Source: Streptomyces kurssanovii
Lineage (GTDB): Bacteria; Actinomycetota; Actinomycetes; Streptomycetales; Streptomycetaceae
Assembly: GCF_014649695.1 (NCBI RefSeq)
Contig: NZ_BMTN01000001.1
Coordinates: 806,001 to 870,000, forward strand
Length of the DNA: 64,000 nt
Direction: 5' to 3'
A model generated the notes under the pieces. It had not been told where the DNA came from. It made no database searches and saw nothing but the letters and a program-made list of their open reading frames with translations. Position 1 is the stretch's first letter. Every line of letters starts with the position of its first letter. Both the position numbers and the translations under genes were made by a program. Below, piece after piece: positions 27,319 through 36,227 of this stretch.

Positions 27319-28146
27319 ATGCTGCGCGTACTGGCTGTCGACGACGAGAAACCGGCGCTCGAAGAGCTGCTCTACCTGCTGCGTGCCGACTCACGGATCC
27401 GCAGCGCCGAAGGCGCCACCGACGCCACGGAGGCGCTGCGCCGCATCGGCCGGGCCCTGGAAGCGGGACCGGACGGCGAGGACGCCATCGACGTCGTCTT
27501 CCTGGACATCCACATGGCGGGGCTGACCGGTCTCGACGTCGCCAGGCTGCTCGCCGGGTTCGCCAGGCCGCCGCTGATCGTCTTCGTCACGGCGCACGAG
27601 GGGTTCGCGGTCCAGGCGTTCGACCTCAAGGCCGTCGACTACGTCCTCAAGCCGGTCCGCAGGGAACGGCTCGCCGAAGCCGTGCGCCGGGTCCGCGACC
27701 TGGTGGTCCCCCTGCGCGAACCCCAGCGGCCGGACGCGCAGCCCGCCGCCCCTGCCCACCTCCCGCCGGGCGCCGCCGCACCGGCCGCACCGGTCGTGCC
27801 GAACGGCGGGGGAGCGGAGCAGATCCCGGTGGAACTCGGCGGAGTGACCCGCTTCGTGCCGGTGGACGACATCACGTACGTCGAGGCCCAGGGCGACTAC
27901 GCCCGGCTCCACACCGCCGCGGGCAGCCATCTGGTCCGTATCCCGCTGTCCGCCCTGGAGGAGCGCTGGGCCTCCCGCGGGTTCGTCCGCATACACCGCA
28001 GCCACCTGGTGGCCCTGGGACGCATCGACGAACTGAGACTGGACGCCGGCACGACGACCGTCCGGGTCGGGGACGCCGAACTGGCGGTCAGTCGCCGGCA
28101 CGCCCGTCAGCTCCGTGACCTGCTGCTGCGGCACGCGCGGGGCTGA
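27319..28146 (+). CDS. LytR/AlgR-type response regulator
   Basis: A 275-residue transcription regulator. The receiver domain (~1-125) has VLAVDDEKPALEELL, phospho-acceptor Asp in VVFLDIHM (~60), FVTAHEGFAVQAFD and the Lys in DYVLKPVRRE. After a Pro/Ala linker, a LytTR DNA-binding domain (~172-272) shows TYVEAQGDYARLHT, LSALEERW and FVRIHRSHLVAL. Its expected partner, a LytS-type histidine kinase, is encoded 2.7 kb downstream on the same strand after two small genes and a symporter gene. All five genes could form one regulon. ATG 27319 is close to a CTAGACT -10-like element, so the mRNA may be leaderless. Confidence 0.93.
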   Translation: MLRVLAVDDEKPALEELLYLLRADSRIRSAEGATDATEALRRIGRALEAGPDGEDAIDVVFLDIHMAGLTGLDVARLLAGFARPPLIVFVTAHEGFAVQAFDLKAVDYVLKPVRRERLAEAVRRVRDLVVPLREPQRPDAQPAAPAHLPPGAAAPAAPVVPNGGGAEQIPVELGGVTRFVPVDDITYVEAQGDYARLHTAAGSHLVRIPLSALEERWASRGFVRIHRSHLVALGRIDELRLDAGTTTVRVGDAELAVSRRHARQLRDLLLRHARG

Positions 28147-28276
28147 GGCGACCGTTCGGCGATCATCGTCGACCGTTCGTCGCCCCGACCGGGCCGCACG
28201 GCGACGCGGCACCGTGACCGGCCCCCGCGGAAGCGGCCCGCGCCTAACCTTGGCCGGGCCGGGAAGAAGGGGCCTG

Positions 28277-28546
28277 ATGCACGACATCGAAGCACTGCTG
28301 GACGAGCTCCGCAGGCTCCCGTCGAGCCGCCCCGCCGGCGCCGGGGACCTCGAAGCGCTGCTCGCCACCGTCAGGAGTGCCGCCGGCCGCTGGGCGGACG
28401 TGCTCTACGAGATCCGGGAGTCGGCGCGGGGGATGACCGGCCCGCGCGGAGAAGCGGCCCTCGAGGTCGCGTTCCGCAGGGCCGAGGAGTCCTACGTGGA
28501 GCTGGAGATCGCGCTGAGCGACTGCGCCCGGAACACCGGCCGCTGA
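28277..28546 (+). CDS. Hypothetical protein (89 aa), acidic helical
   Basis: ATG 28277 follows GAAGAAGG at proper spacing. The product, beginning MHDIEALLDELRRL and ending ELEIALSDCARNTGR, is predicted to be mostly helical with repeated Leu/Ala/Glu heptad-like spacing, possibly a small coiled-coil bundle. No membrane segment or known motif is visible. It lies between the LytTR regulator and the DUF485/SSS genes on the same strand and could belong to that unit. Function unknown. Confidence 0.65.
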   Translation: MHDIEALLDELRRLPSSRPAGAGDLEALLATVRSAAGRWADVLYEIRESARGMTGPRGEAALEVAFRRAEESYVELEIALSDCARNTGR

Positions 28547-28673
28547 CGGGGTGCGGTACCGCCCGGGAGGCGTGCCCCAGGGACGGCGCCGTTCCTCTCT
28601 ACCGTCGGTAATCGTCCCTGCGTAGACTCCACCATCTCCCCGAGTTCGCCGAGAGACGCTGGAGCGGACGCCC

Positions 28674-29054
28674 ATGTCTGCAGACCAAACGCCACGCCGT
28701 GAGGTGGTCACCGGTGTGCCGCGCGGCACCCGCCGCCCGCCCGGCCACGCTCCGGCCCGCTCGGAGATCAGCGAGCAGACCACCCTCGGGACCACCTACG
28801 TACGCTCGCTGATGCGAAGCCAGCTGCGGGCCGCCCTCTACGCGCTCGGTACGCTCGCGCTGCTCGTCGGCACACTGCCGCTGCTGTTCGCGCTGCCCGC
28901 GGCCCTCGGCGGTTCCCCCGGGTCGCCGGAGCCCTTCGCCTGGATCGCGCTCGGCGTGGCGGTCTACCCCGTCATGTGGCTGATCGCCCGCTGGTACGTG
29001 CGCCGGGCCGAGCGCAACGAACGCGACTTCACCAGGCTCGTCGAAGGCCGCTGA
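28674..29054 (+). CDS. DUF485-like small membrane protein
   Basis: A 126-residue protein with a polar N-terminus (~1-55) and two membrane helices, AALYALGTLALLVGTLPLL and WIALGVAVYPVMWLIARWYV, followed by the basic end VRRAERNERDFTRLVEGR. This topology and ending match DUF485 proteins, which are habitually encoded just upstream of acetate-type SSS symporters (as YjcH is to ActP). The SSS gene begins 22 bases later, supporting the assignment. Probably an accessory subunit of the transporter. Confidence 0.8.
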   Translation: MSADQTPRREVVTGVPRGTRRPPGHAPARSEISEQTTLGTTYVRSLMRSQLRAALYALGTLALLVGTLPLLFALPAALGGSPGSPEPFAWIALGVAVYPVMWLIARWYVRRAERNERDFTRLVEGR

Positions 29055-29076
29055 CGGTGCCCGCGGGAGAAACCAC

Positions 29077-30810
29077 GTGAACCAGACCTACGCGGTGGCC
29101 GCCGTCACCGTCGTGGTGCTCGCCACCGTGCTCGTCGGCGCGCTCGGCCTGCGAATATCCCGCACCACCTCGGACTTCTACGTCGCCTCCCGCACCGTCA
29201 AGCCCGCTCTCAACGCGGCCGCCATCAGCGGCGAGTACCTCTCCGCCGCGTCGTTCCTCGGCATCGCGGGGCTCGTGCTCCTCCAGGGCCCCGACATGCT
29301 CTGGTACCCGGTCGGCTACACGGCCGGCTATCTCGTCCTGCTGGTGCTCGTCGCCGCCCCGCTGCGCCGGTCCGGCGCGTACACGCTCTCCGACTTCGCG
29401 GAGGCGCGCCTGGAGTCCGCCCAGGTGCGCAGGCTCGCGAGCCTCTTCGTCGTCGGCATCGGCTGGCTCTATCTGCTGCCGCAACTCCAGGGCGCGGGCC
29501 TGACCCTGCAGATCCTCACGGGGGCGCCGGACTGGCTCGGCAGCGTCGTCGTCGCGTTCGTCGTCACCGGGGCGGTGGCCGCCGGCGGCATGCGGAGCAT
29601 CACCTTCGTGCAGGCCTTCCAGTACTGGCTGAAGCTCACGGCGCTGCTGGTGCCGGCGCTGTTCCTCGTCGCCGCGTGGGTCGGCGACGACGCCCCCCGG
29701 GCCCGGTTCGACGCGCCCGCCGTCTTCCAGAAGCACACCGCCGTCCGCGTCGACGACACCGTCCGCGTCGACTTCGACGGCCCGCTGACGCTCACCGTCT
29801 CCGGCACGGTCGACCTCGTACGGCACGACGGCCGGCCCGTCGCCCTCGACGAGGGGACCCACCGCATCGAGTCGGGCACGACCCTGCGGTTCCCCGAAGG
29901 CGCCGAGGTGCCCCGGCGGACCACCGAGGGCTCCGACCCGCTGAGCTGGTCGCAGCCGCTGTCCGGCGGCCGGGACGGCTACCAGCTGTACGCCACCTAC
30001 GGCCTGATCCTCGCCACGTTCCTCGGCACCATGGGCCTGCCGCACGTCGCCGTCCGCTTCTACACCAGCCCCAACGGACGTGCCGCCCGCCGCACCACCC
30101 TCGTCGTACTCGGACTGATCGGCGCCTTCTACCTGCTCCCGCCCGTCTACGGCGCGCTCGGCCGCGTCTACGCGCCCGAACTGGCACTCACCGGAGCCGC
30201 GGACGCCGCCGTGCTGGTACTCCCGGAACGGATCATCGGCGGGCTCGCCGGCGAGCTGCTCGGGGCGCTGCTCGCCGGAGGCGCGTTCGCCGCGTTCCTG
30301 TCCACGGCCTCCGGCCTGACCATGTCGGTGGCCGGTGTGATCACCCAGGACGTACTGCCCTCGCGGGGCGTACGGCACTTCCGGCTTGCGACGCTGCTCG
30401 CGATGGCCGCGCCGCTGGCGCTGAGCGTGGTGGCGACCAACGTGCCGGTCGCCGACGCGGTCGGACTCGCGTTCGCCGTCTCCGCCTCCTCGTTCTGCCC
30501 GCTGCTGATCCTCGGCATCTGGTGGCGCCGGCTCACCCCGCCGGGAGCGGCAGCGGGGCTCGTCGTCGGAGGAGGCGCGGCGCTGACCGCGGTGATGGCC
30601 ACGCGCGCCGGACTGGCCCCGGAGGGCTGGGCGCACACCCTGATGGCGTGGCCCGCGGTCTGGTCGGTGCCGCTGGGCTTCCTGACCATGGTCGGCGTCT
30701 CCCTGGCCACCCCGCGCCACATACCGGCCGGCGCCGCGGCCACCCTCGCCCGGCTGCATCTGCCGGAGGACCTCGTGGGCAGGCCGCAGCACGAAGGAGT
30801 ACCGCGATGA
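29077..30810 (+). CDS. SSS-family sodium/solute symporter (ActP-like)
   Basis: A 577-residue transporter with about 13 membrane segments. Landmarks include DFYVASRTVKPALNAAAISG (~30-50), SAASFLGIAGLVL, PLRRSGAYTLSDFAEARL and GGMRSITFVQAFQYWLK (~175). An extra soluble insertion of about 100 residues (~205-305, including VRVDFDGPLTLTVSGTVDLV) lies between helices and is typical of actinobacterial acetate/monocarboxylate members. TFLGTMGLPHVAVRFYT and FAAFLSTASGLTMSVAG follow. The gene starts with GTG after GGGAGA, overlaps the kinase gene by four bases (ATGA), and is thus translationally coupled to it. Likely substrate: a short-chain monocarboxylate (inference). Confidence 0.9.
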   Translation: MNQTYAVAAVTVVVLATVLVGALGLRISRTTSDFYVASRTVKPALNAAAISGEYLSAASFLGIAGLVLLQGPDMLWYPVGYTAGYLVLLVLVAAPLRRSGAYTLSDFAEARLESAQVRRLASLFVVGIGWLYLLPQLQGAGLTLQILTGAPDWLGSVVVAFVVTGAVAAGGMRSITFVQAFQYWLKLTALLVPALFLVAAWVGDDAPRARFDAPAVFQKHTAVRVDDTVRVDFDGPLTLTVSGTVDLVRHDGRPVALDEGTHRIESGTTLRFPEGAEVPRRTTEGSDPLSWSQPLSGGRDGYQLYATYGLILATFLGTMGLPHVAVRFYTSPNGRAARRTTLVVLGLIGAFYLLPPVYGALGRVYAPELALTGAADAAVLVLPERIIGGLAGELLGALLAGGAFAAFLSTASGLTMSVAGVITQDVLPSRGVRHFRLATLLAMAAPLALSVVATNVPVADAVGLAFAVSASSFCPLLILGIWWRRLTPPGAAAGLVVGGGAALTAVMATRAGLAPEGWAHTLMAWPAVWSVPLGFLTMVGVSLATPRHIPAGAAATLARLHLPEDLVGRPQHEGVPR

Positions 30811-32021
30811 CCGGGACCGGGATCGCCGCGCTGGCCGCGGCGGGAATCGTGCTGCTGGCCATGGGCACGGTGCTCGGCCGGCTGACGGCCGGACGCGGGG
30901 GGCGGGGGGACCTCGATCTCGGGACGCCCGTCGAACGGGCCACCTTCCACACGCTGCACACCGCGTCCCTCGCCGCGCCGCCGCTGCGGGCCGGCCTGAC
31001 GGAGGACACGGCACGCAAGGCGGCGCGGCGGCTGCGTCCGCTGCTCGGCACGGAGGCGCTGTGCCTCACCGACCGGGACGCGGTGCTCGCCTGGGACGGG
31101 CCAGGCGCCGACCGGCACCGGCAGCAGGTGATGGACCTGGTCGCCGAGGTGCTCGACTCCGGGCGCAGCCGATGCGTCCACGCGGAGTGCGACGAGCTGG
31201 AGTGCCCGCTTCGCTGGGTCGTCGTCGCGCCGCTGACCGGGGAGGAGGGGGTGCTGGGCGCGTTGGTGGCCTACGGTTCCCGGGAGTCGGCCGTGCTGGT
31301 GCGGGCCGCCTCCGAGGTGGCCCGCTGGGTCTCCGTACAGCTGGAACTCGCCGAGCTCGACCGGTCCCGCACCCGTCTGATCGAGGCGGAGATCCGTGCC
31401 CTGCGCGCGCAGATCTCGCCGCACTTCATCTTCAACTCGCTCGCCGCGATAGCGTCCTTCGTCCGTACCGATCCCGAGCGTGCCCGTGAGCTGCTGCTGG
31501 AGTTCGCCGACTTCACGCGCTACTCGTTCCGGCGGCACGGCGAGTTCACCCAGCTCGCCGACGAACTGCGCTCCATCGAGCAGTATCTGGCGCTCGCCGG
31601 GGCGCGCTTCGGCGACCGGCTCAAGGTAACGCTCCAGGTCGCCCCCGAGGTCCTGCCGGTCACTCTGCCGTTCCTGTGCCTGCAGCCCCTCGTCGAGAAC
31701 GCCGTCAAGCACGGTCTCGAGGACTCCAGGAACGAGTGCCGCATCATGATCGCCGCGCAGGACGCGGGCGCGGAGGCGATGGTGACCATCGAGGACGACG
31801 GCGTCGGCATGGACCCGGAGGTGCTGCGCGGCATTCTCGCCGGAGAGCGCTCCACCGCGTCGGGCATCGGCCTGAGCAACGTCGACGAGCGGCTGCGCCA
31901 GGTGTACGGGGACGATTACGGCCTGGTCATCGAGACCGCCGTCGGCGCCGGTATGAAGATCACCGTCCGGATCCCGAAGTACCGTGCGGGGGTCCACTCC
32001 TCGGCGGGTCCGCGGCCCTGA
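30807..32021 (+). CDS. LytS-type sensor histidine kinase
   Basis: A 404-residue kinase with one N-terminal membrane helix (IAALAAAGIVLLAMGTVLG), a GAF-like domain (~45-180; TEALCLTDRDAVLAWDG, VVVAPLTGEEGVLGALV), then a His_kinase domain with the phospho-His motif ISPHFIFNSLAAIASF (~200) and a HATPase with PLVENAVKHGLED (~290), IEDDGVGMDPE and SGIGLSNVDERL. It is the obvious partner of the LytTR regulator at 27319-28146. Coupling to the symporter gene suggests that the kinase may sense through the transporter, as in SSS-linked sensory pairs. The cysteines in CVHAECDELECPL could be a redox or metal site. Confidence 0.92.
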   Translation: MTGTGIAALAAAGIVLLAMGTVLGRLTAGRGGRGDLDLGTPVERATFHTLHTASLAAPPLRAGLTEDTARKAARRLRPLLGTEALCLTDRDAVLAWDGPGADRHRQQVMDLVAEVLDSGRSRCVHAECDELECPLRWVVVAPLTGEEGVLGALVAYGSRESAVLVRAASEVARWVSVQLELAELDRSRTRLIEAEIRALRAQISPHFIFNSLAAIASFVRTDPERARELLLEFADFTRYSFRRHGEFTQLADELRSIEQYLALAGARFGDRLKVTLQVAPEVLPVTLPFLCLQPLVENAVKHGLEDSRNECRIMIAAQDAGAEAMVTIEDDGVGMDPEVLRGILAGERSTASGIGLSNVDERLRQVYGDDYGLVIETAVGAGMKITVRIPKYRAGVHSSAGPRP

Positions 32022-32033
32022 CCGGTGCCTCGC

Positions 32034-32549
32034 TCACCACAGGTGGACGGCCAGGTGCCCGAGGGGGAGGCCCAACTCCCAAGCGGGCAGCCATACCTGG
32101 GCCGCCTCGTCCGGTGAGGCGGCCGGGGGACGGGAGGGATGCCACGGCTCGAGGCCGCCGAGGTCGGTGGCGAGCAGTTCGGTGTCGCACAGCCGGCGCC
32201 AGGCGTCCGCGGCGAGCGCCAGGTCCGGGTCCTCGCCGCCGTGCCGCACGCGTTCGGCCCGCACCCCGAGCTGCTCCCGTACCCACTGCGCCCAGGGGTA
32301 CCCGTAGGACGTGACCGTCAGCCAGTGGTCGATCCTGGCCGCCGTGGACCCGCCGGAGAGCGGTTCCCCGCCGTCGCACAGATGGATCGTGAGCGCGAGC
32401 GTCTGCCGCCCGGCCCGGAACTCGAGCGAGTCCGCCTCCACGAGGGCGCCGGTGCGCAGCATCTCGTCGGCGGTGTATTCGGCGCAGAGCCACGCCATGG
32501 GGACCGCGAGCCCGCCTCCGCTGGTTCCGTTCGTGCTACCGGGCTGCAC
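32034..32549 (-). CDS. Conserved hypothetical protein (171 aa)
   Basis: A soluble acidic protein without signal peptide or membrane helix. Visible text includes FRAGRQTLALTIHLCDGGEP, IDHWLTVTSYGYPWAQWVREQ and DTELLATDLGGLEPWHPSRP; it is rich in Trp and Leu. GTG 32549 follows GAGAAGGTGA. It is convergent with the kinase gene (13 bases apart) and precedes the sigma-factor gene on the same strand by about 100 bases in the other direction. I do not recognise a family or function. Confidence 0.65.
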   Translation of the reverse strand: MQPGSTNGTSGGGLAVPMAWLCAEYTADEMLRTGALVEADSLEFRAGRQTLALTIHLCDGGEPLSGGSTAARIDHWLTVTSYGYPWAQWVREQLGVRAERVRHGGEDPDLALAADAWRRLCDTELLATDLGGLEPWHPSRPPAASPDEAAQVWLPAWELGLPLGHLAVHLW

Positions 32550-32645
32550 GCTGCTTCACCTTCTCCCGTACGACTGCGCTGGCGTCCGACCACGAGCCTC
32601 CACACGAGCCTCCACCGACAGACACGGTGACGAAGGCCGGTTTAC

Positions 32646-33263
32646 TCAACTGGCGCGTGACGTTTCACATATGGCCGTCCGGCGCCCGTGACCGGTGGGG
32701 GAGGCGGTCATCACCGAGGCGTCCGGGGCGGAAGTGGTGGTACGCCTGCTGTACCCGGGGAGGCAGCGGGCGAGCGCCCGCAGCGCGTAGTGCGAGCGTG
32801 ATTTGACGGTGCCCGGCGGAATGCCGAGCGCCTGGGCGGCCTCGTTGACGCTCAGCCCGTGGAAGTAGATCTGGACGAGGACGGCGCGGTGTTCGGGGCT
32901 CAGCTCACCGACCGCGGCGCGTACGTCCAGAGCGGCCACCGCGCTCTCCGTCACGTCGGCCGGGTCCGGCGTGGTGGCGAGCACGCCGTCGCCGATCTCC
33001 GTGGGACGTGCCATCCGGGAGCGCCGGGCGTCTATGGCGAGGCGGCGCCCCACGGTGAAGAGCCAGGGCCGCATCGACTCGTACGGGGCGTCGAAGGCCT
33101 CGGGGTGCTGCCATGCCCGTACGAGCGTCTCCTGCAGCAGGTCCTCGGCACGCTGCTGGTCCCCGTAGGTCAGTCCCAGCAGGAAGCTCAGCAGTGCGGG
33201 GCCGTGCTCGCGCTGCAGCTCCGCCATTGCCTGTTCGTCGGTCGTCGCGGTCGCCGTCGCCAT
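32646..33263 (-). CDS. ECF-type RNA polymerase sigma factor
   Basis: A 205-residue sigma factor. Region 2 covers ~12-90 (ALLSFLLGLTYGDQQRAEDLL, TLVRAWQHPEAF, MRPWLFTVGRRLAIDARRSR) and region 4 ~115-170 (LSPEHRAVLVQIYFHGLSVN, AQALGIPPGTVKSRSHYAL). The last 30 residues are a Ser/Thr-rich tail beyond the usual ECF end. Start ATG 33263 is taken from the ribosome-site distance; GTG 33272 is possible. It resembles the SigK/SigL-like ECFs controlled by zinc anti-sigma factors, but no such gene is adjacent; the RskA-like gene at 26466-27134 is the only candidate in view. Confidence 0.9.
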   Translation of the reverse strand: MATATATTDEQAMAELQREHGPALLSFLLGLTYGDQQRAEDLLQETLVRAWQHPEAFDAPYESMRPWLFTVGRRLAIDARRSRMARPTEIGDGVLATTPDPADVTESAVAALDVRAAVGELSPEHRAVLVQIYFHGLSVNEAAQALGIPPGTVKSRSHYALRALARCLPGYSRRTTTSAPDASVMTASPTGHGRRTAICETSRAS

Positions 33264-33540
33264 TGCCTTCACCCTTCTGCGCAGAGGTCCGCTGCCACGT
33301 GGCGTATACGAACGCATCCGGCCACGCGGCGACAGACGGCGTGCGGCGGGCTGTCGGCGAACGGTCGCACCGAGCGGCGAGTGGTGCGATGAACGGTCAA
33401 CCGGGCCGCCGGAGCCGACGGAACGCGCAGGTCCGTTGAGGCGACCACCTTGGCTGTGTCGCTTGACTCGGCGGTTCCTCCCCTGTGGATTCAATTCGTC
33501 GGATATGCCGCTGATCGCACAATTGGGAGGTCGGTCGACG

Positions 33541-34746
33541 ATGACACGCGCGCGACCCGCACCACGGGCCACGGCGGCCCTCTGCGCCGTGCTGCTCGCG
33601 GGAGCCGCTGGGTGTGCCGGACAGCAGGACACCGGCCCGTCGGCGTCGCCCCGGAAAGGTCCGGCCAGCACGGCGCCCTCCGAGGCGGCCGGCGCACCCT
33701 CCGCCTCGCGCGGCTTCACACTCGTGGCCACCGGAGACGTCCTCCCGCACGCCTCGATCATCCAGCAGGCCCAACTGGACGCCGGCGGCACCGGTTACGA
33801 CTTCCGCCCCATGCTCGCGGGCGTCGGCCCGGTCGTCTCCCGCGCCGACATCGCCCTCTGCCACATGGAGACCGTCTACGGCGAGAACGGGAACTACAGC
33901 GGCTACCCCAGCTTCAAATCGCCCCCGGAGATCGCCACGGCGCTCGCCGGCGTCGGCTACGACTCGTGCTCCACGGCCTCCAACCACACCCTCGACGACG
34001 GCGTCGCCGGTGTGCGCCGCACCCTGGACGCGCTCGACCGCGCGGGCGTCGAGCACGCCGGCTCCGCGCGCACCCCGCAGGAGGCGGACGAACCGGCGTG
34101 GTTCACGGCCGGCGGGGCCAAGGTGGCCCAGCTGGCCTACACGTACGGGACCAACGCCGAACCGCTGCCCGAGGAGGAGTCCTGGGCGGTCGACCTCATC
34201 GACGAGCAGCGCATCATCGACGACGCCCGCGCGGCACGGAGCGCGGGGGCCGACGTCGTGGTCGTCAGCCTGCACTGGGGCACCGAATGGCAGACCGACC
34301 CCGATCAGCAACAGCTCGACCTCGGCCGCTCGCTCACCGCCTCCACCACCGGCGGGCGCCCCGACATCGACCTGATCCTCGGCACCCACGCGCACGTCCC
34401 CCAGGCCTACGAGAAGGTCAACGGCACCTGGGTCGTCTACGGCATGGGCGACCAGATCGCCGGCGACATGATCAACAACGACGGGTCGCAGGACCCGCGC
34501 GGGAACCAGGGCACCATCGCCCGCTTCTCCTTCGCGCCGCCCGCCACCGCCGGCGGGCGCTGGGAGGTCACAAAGGCCGAGTACATCCCGCAGTGGATGG
34601 ACACCGGCGCCGGCCGCGTCGTCAACCTGCCCGAGGTGCTGCGCCGCGAGGGGCCGCGCGGCGACCGGCTCGAGGCCCAGGCCGCCATCACCTCCGCCGT
34701 GCTCAGCCGCGGAGCGGCCCAGGACGGCCTCACCATGGGCCGCTGA
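33541..34746 (+). CDS. CapA-family secreted lipoprotein (metallophosphatase fold)
   Basis: A 401-residue exported lipoprotein: signal peptide with lipobox LAGAAGC (~25), Ser/Ala linker, then the PGA_cap domain. Metal-site motifs of this calcineurin-like fold are visible: LVATGDVLPHAS (~62), CHMETVYGE, TASNHTLDDG (~145), VVVSLHWGTEW (~240) and DLILGTHAHVPQ (~280). CapA homologues support poly-gamma-glutamate or other capsule synthesis, but many actinobacterial copies stand alone. No pgsB/C genes are nearby. GGAGG lies about 12 bases before ATG 33541. It opens an envelope-related block with a deacetylase, sortase and surface proteins. Confidence 0.9.
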   Translation: MTRARPAPRATAALCAVLLAGAAGCAGQQDTGPSASPRKGPASTAPSEAAGAPSASRGFTLVATGDVLPHASIIQQAQLDAGGTGYDFRPMLAGVGPVVSRADIALCHMETVYGENGNYSGYPSFKSPPEIATALAGVGYDSCSTASNHTLDDGVAGVRRTLDALDRAGVEHAGSARTPQEADEPAWFTAGGAKVAQLAYTYGTNAEPLPEEESWAVDLIDEQRIIDDARAARSAGADVVVVSLHWGTEWQTDPDQQQLDLGRSLTASTTGGRPDIDLILGTHAHVPQAYEKVNGTWVVYGMGDQIAGDMINNDGSQDPRGNQGTIARFSFAPPATAGGRWEVTKAEYIPQWMDTGAGRVVNLPEVLRREGPRGDRLEAQAAITSAVLSRGAAQDGLTMGR

Positions 34747-34770
34747 CCGCGGCGGGACGGGCCGGGCGGA

Positions 34771-35232
34771 TCAGGGGACGACGGTCACCGGCCACCGCCC
34801 GGCCTTCACCAGCCGGACCGCCACCGAGCCGATGAACCGGTGGCCGGCCGACTCGGAGGCACCCACCACCACCGCGTCGGCCTTGAGCTCGTCCGCGGCC
34901 GTCACCAGACCGGTGTACGGGTCCCCGCGCACGGTGTGGAACTCCCAGCGCACGTCCCAGATGCCCCGCACCCGCTCGGCGGCGGCCCGCACCTCCGCGA
35001 CCAGCCCCTCCGCGATCTCCCCGGTCGTCTCCGCGACCGGCACCCCGAAGGCGGCGCCCGCAGGCATCACCGGCTGCACGTACACCACCGCGAGCAGCGC
35101 GCCCTGCCGCCGGGCGAGGCCGCTCGCGTACGCCGCCGCACGAAGCGAGGAGTCGGAGCCGTCGAGGCCCGCGACGATCACCTTCGGGCCGTCGGTGCCG
35201 CGTTCGAACCGGTGGGGCGGGTGCTCTGTCAC
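34771..35232 (-). CDS. Single-domain universal stress protein
   Basis: A 153-residue UspA-type protein. KVIVAGLDGSDSSLRAAAYA begins the fold at ~residue 17, and the nucleotide loop is VVGASESAGHRFIGSVAVRL near 125, matching G-x2-G-like spacing with the final Gly-Ser; it ends WPVTVVP. GTG 35232 is selected because upstream in-frame sequence is non-conserved. It differs from the tandem USPs at the left end of the window and is convergent with the CapA gene. It shares an upstream region with the divergent polysaccharide deacetylase gene. Confidence 0.88.
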   Translation of the reverse strand: MTEHPPHRFERGTDGPKVIVAGLDGSDSSLRAAAYASGLARRQGALLAVVYVQPVMPAGAAFGVPVAETTGEIAEGLVAEVRAAAERVRGIWDVRWEFHTVRGDPYTGLVTAADELKADAVVVGASESAGHRFIGSVAVRLVKAGRWPVTVVP

Positions 35233-35383
35233 ACCTACGAGGTTATCCGCTCCGGCCGGCCGCCCGACGGGCCGTCCGGCACCGGCCGCTGCGCTCCTTC
35301 GCCGCTGCTCCCATCGGGTGTTTTCCCCGCTGGAACCGGTGTTGATCAGGCCGGGGACGCTTGCGCCGTGCGAGCAGTTGGTC

Positions 35384-36220
35384 ATGAAGAAGGATCAGCT
35401 TCCCGGCCGCCGCTCGATGTTCCGCATCGCCGCATGCCTCGGCGCCGCCGCAGTCGGCGGCCTTCTCGTCCATGAGCGGGCCGAGACCCCGGGACGCGCC
35501 CCGGACGGCGCCGGACCGGTCGCGGGCCCCTCCGCAGCCGCCGCCCCGCCGAAGGCGACGTCCTACCGGCTGCGGCCCATGACGGTCTTCGCCCCGCCGG
35601 CCCTGCGGCGGGCGAAGCCGCCCGTGCGCAAGCGGCCCTTCCTCGAGGTCCCGGACACGGGCCGCGCCATGGTGCTCACCTTCGACGACGGCCCGGACCC
35701 CCGCTACACCCCGGACATCCTCGCCGTCCTGCGCGAGCACGAGGTGCGGGCCATGTTCTTCGTCTGCGGCGAGATGGCGACCCACAACCGCGACCTGCTG
35801 CGCGAGATGGCGGCCGACGGTCACGCGGTCGGCAACCACACCTGGTCGCACCCGCTGATCCCGATGCTGCCGCCGTCCAGGATCCGCGACCAGCTGGGGC
35901 GCACCAGCGAGGTGATCGAGAAGACGCTCGGCGAGGCGCCGCTCTGGTACCGGGCGCCCTACGGCGCCTGGAACAGGCACTCGTTCGAGATCGGCGCCGA
36001 TCTCGGCATGGAGCCGCTCGGCTGGACCGTCGACACCCTCGACTGGATGCGGCCGGGCACCTCGGCCATCGTCCGGCGTGTCCTGCGGGGCGCGGCGCCC
36101 GGCGTGATCGTCCTCTCCCACGACGCGGGCGGGAACCGGTCGCAGAGTGTGTCGGCGCTGCGCCGGTATCTGCCGGAGCTGCTCGACGAGGGCTACCGGA
36201 TCACGGTTCCGCGCCGCTGA
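35384..36220 (+). CDS. Polysaccharide deacetylase (CE4) with N-terminal anchor
   Basis: A 278-residue exported enzyme removing N-acetyl groups from chitin- or peptidoglycan-type polymers. A short N-terminal hydrophobic region (FRIAACLGAAAVGGLL) acts as signal or anchor; the CE4 domain (~92-278) has the catalytic base and metal Asp in TFDDGPD, metal His residues in NHTWSHP, substrate-site RAPYGAWN, and the motif-5 HD in IVLSHDAG. All five CE4 motifs are intact, so it should be active. No clear ribosome site precedes ATG 35384, and the start may be off by some codons. Confidence 0.92.
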   Translation: MKKDQLPGRRSMFRIAACLGAAAVGGLLVHERAETPGRAPDGAGPVAGPSAAAAPPKATSYRLRPMTVFAPPALRRAKPPVRKRPFLEVPDTGRAMVLTFDDGPDPRYTPDILAVLREHEVRAMFFVCGEMATHNRDLLREMAADGHAVGNHTWSHPLIPMLPPSRIRDQLGRTSEVIEKTLGEAPLWYRAPYGAWNRHSFEIGADLGMEPLGWTVDTLDWMRPGTSAIVRRVLRGAAPGVIVLSHDAGGNRSQSVSALRRYLPELLDEGYRITVPRR

Positions 36221-36227
36221 CCCTGCC

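Noticed and set aside
30168-31997. 609-codon minus-strand frame across the symporter and kinase genes
   Set aside because: Antisense of two clearly conserved genes; composition is typical of shadow frames in GC-rich DNA.
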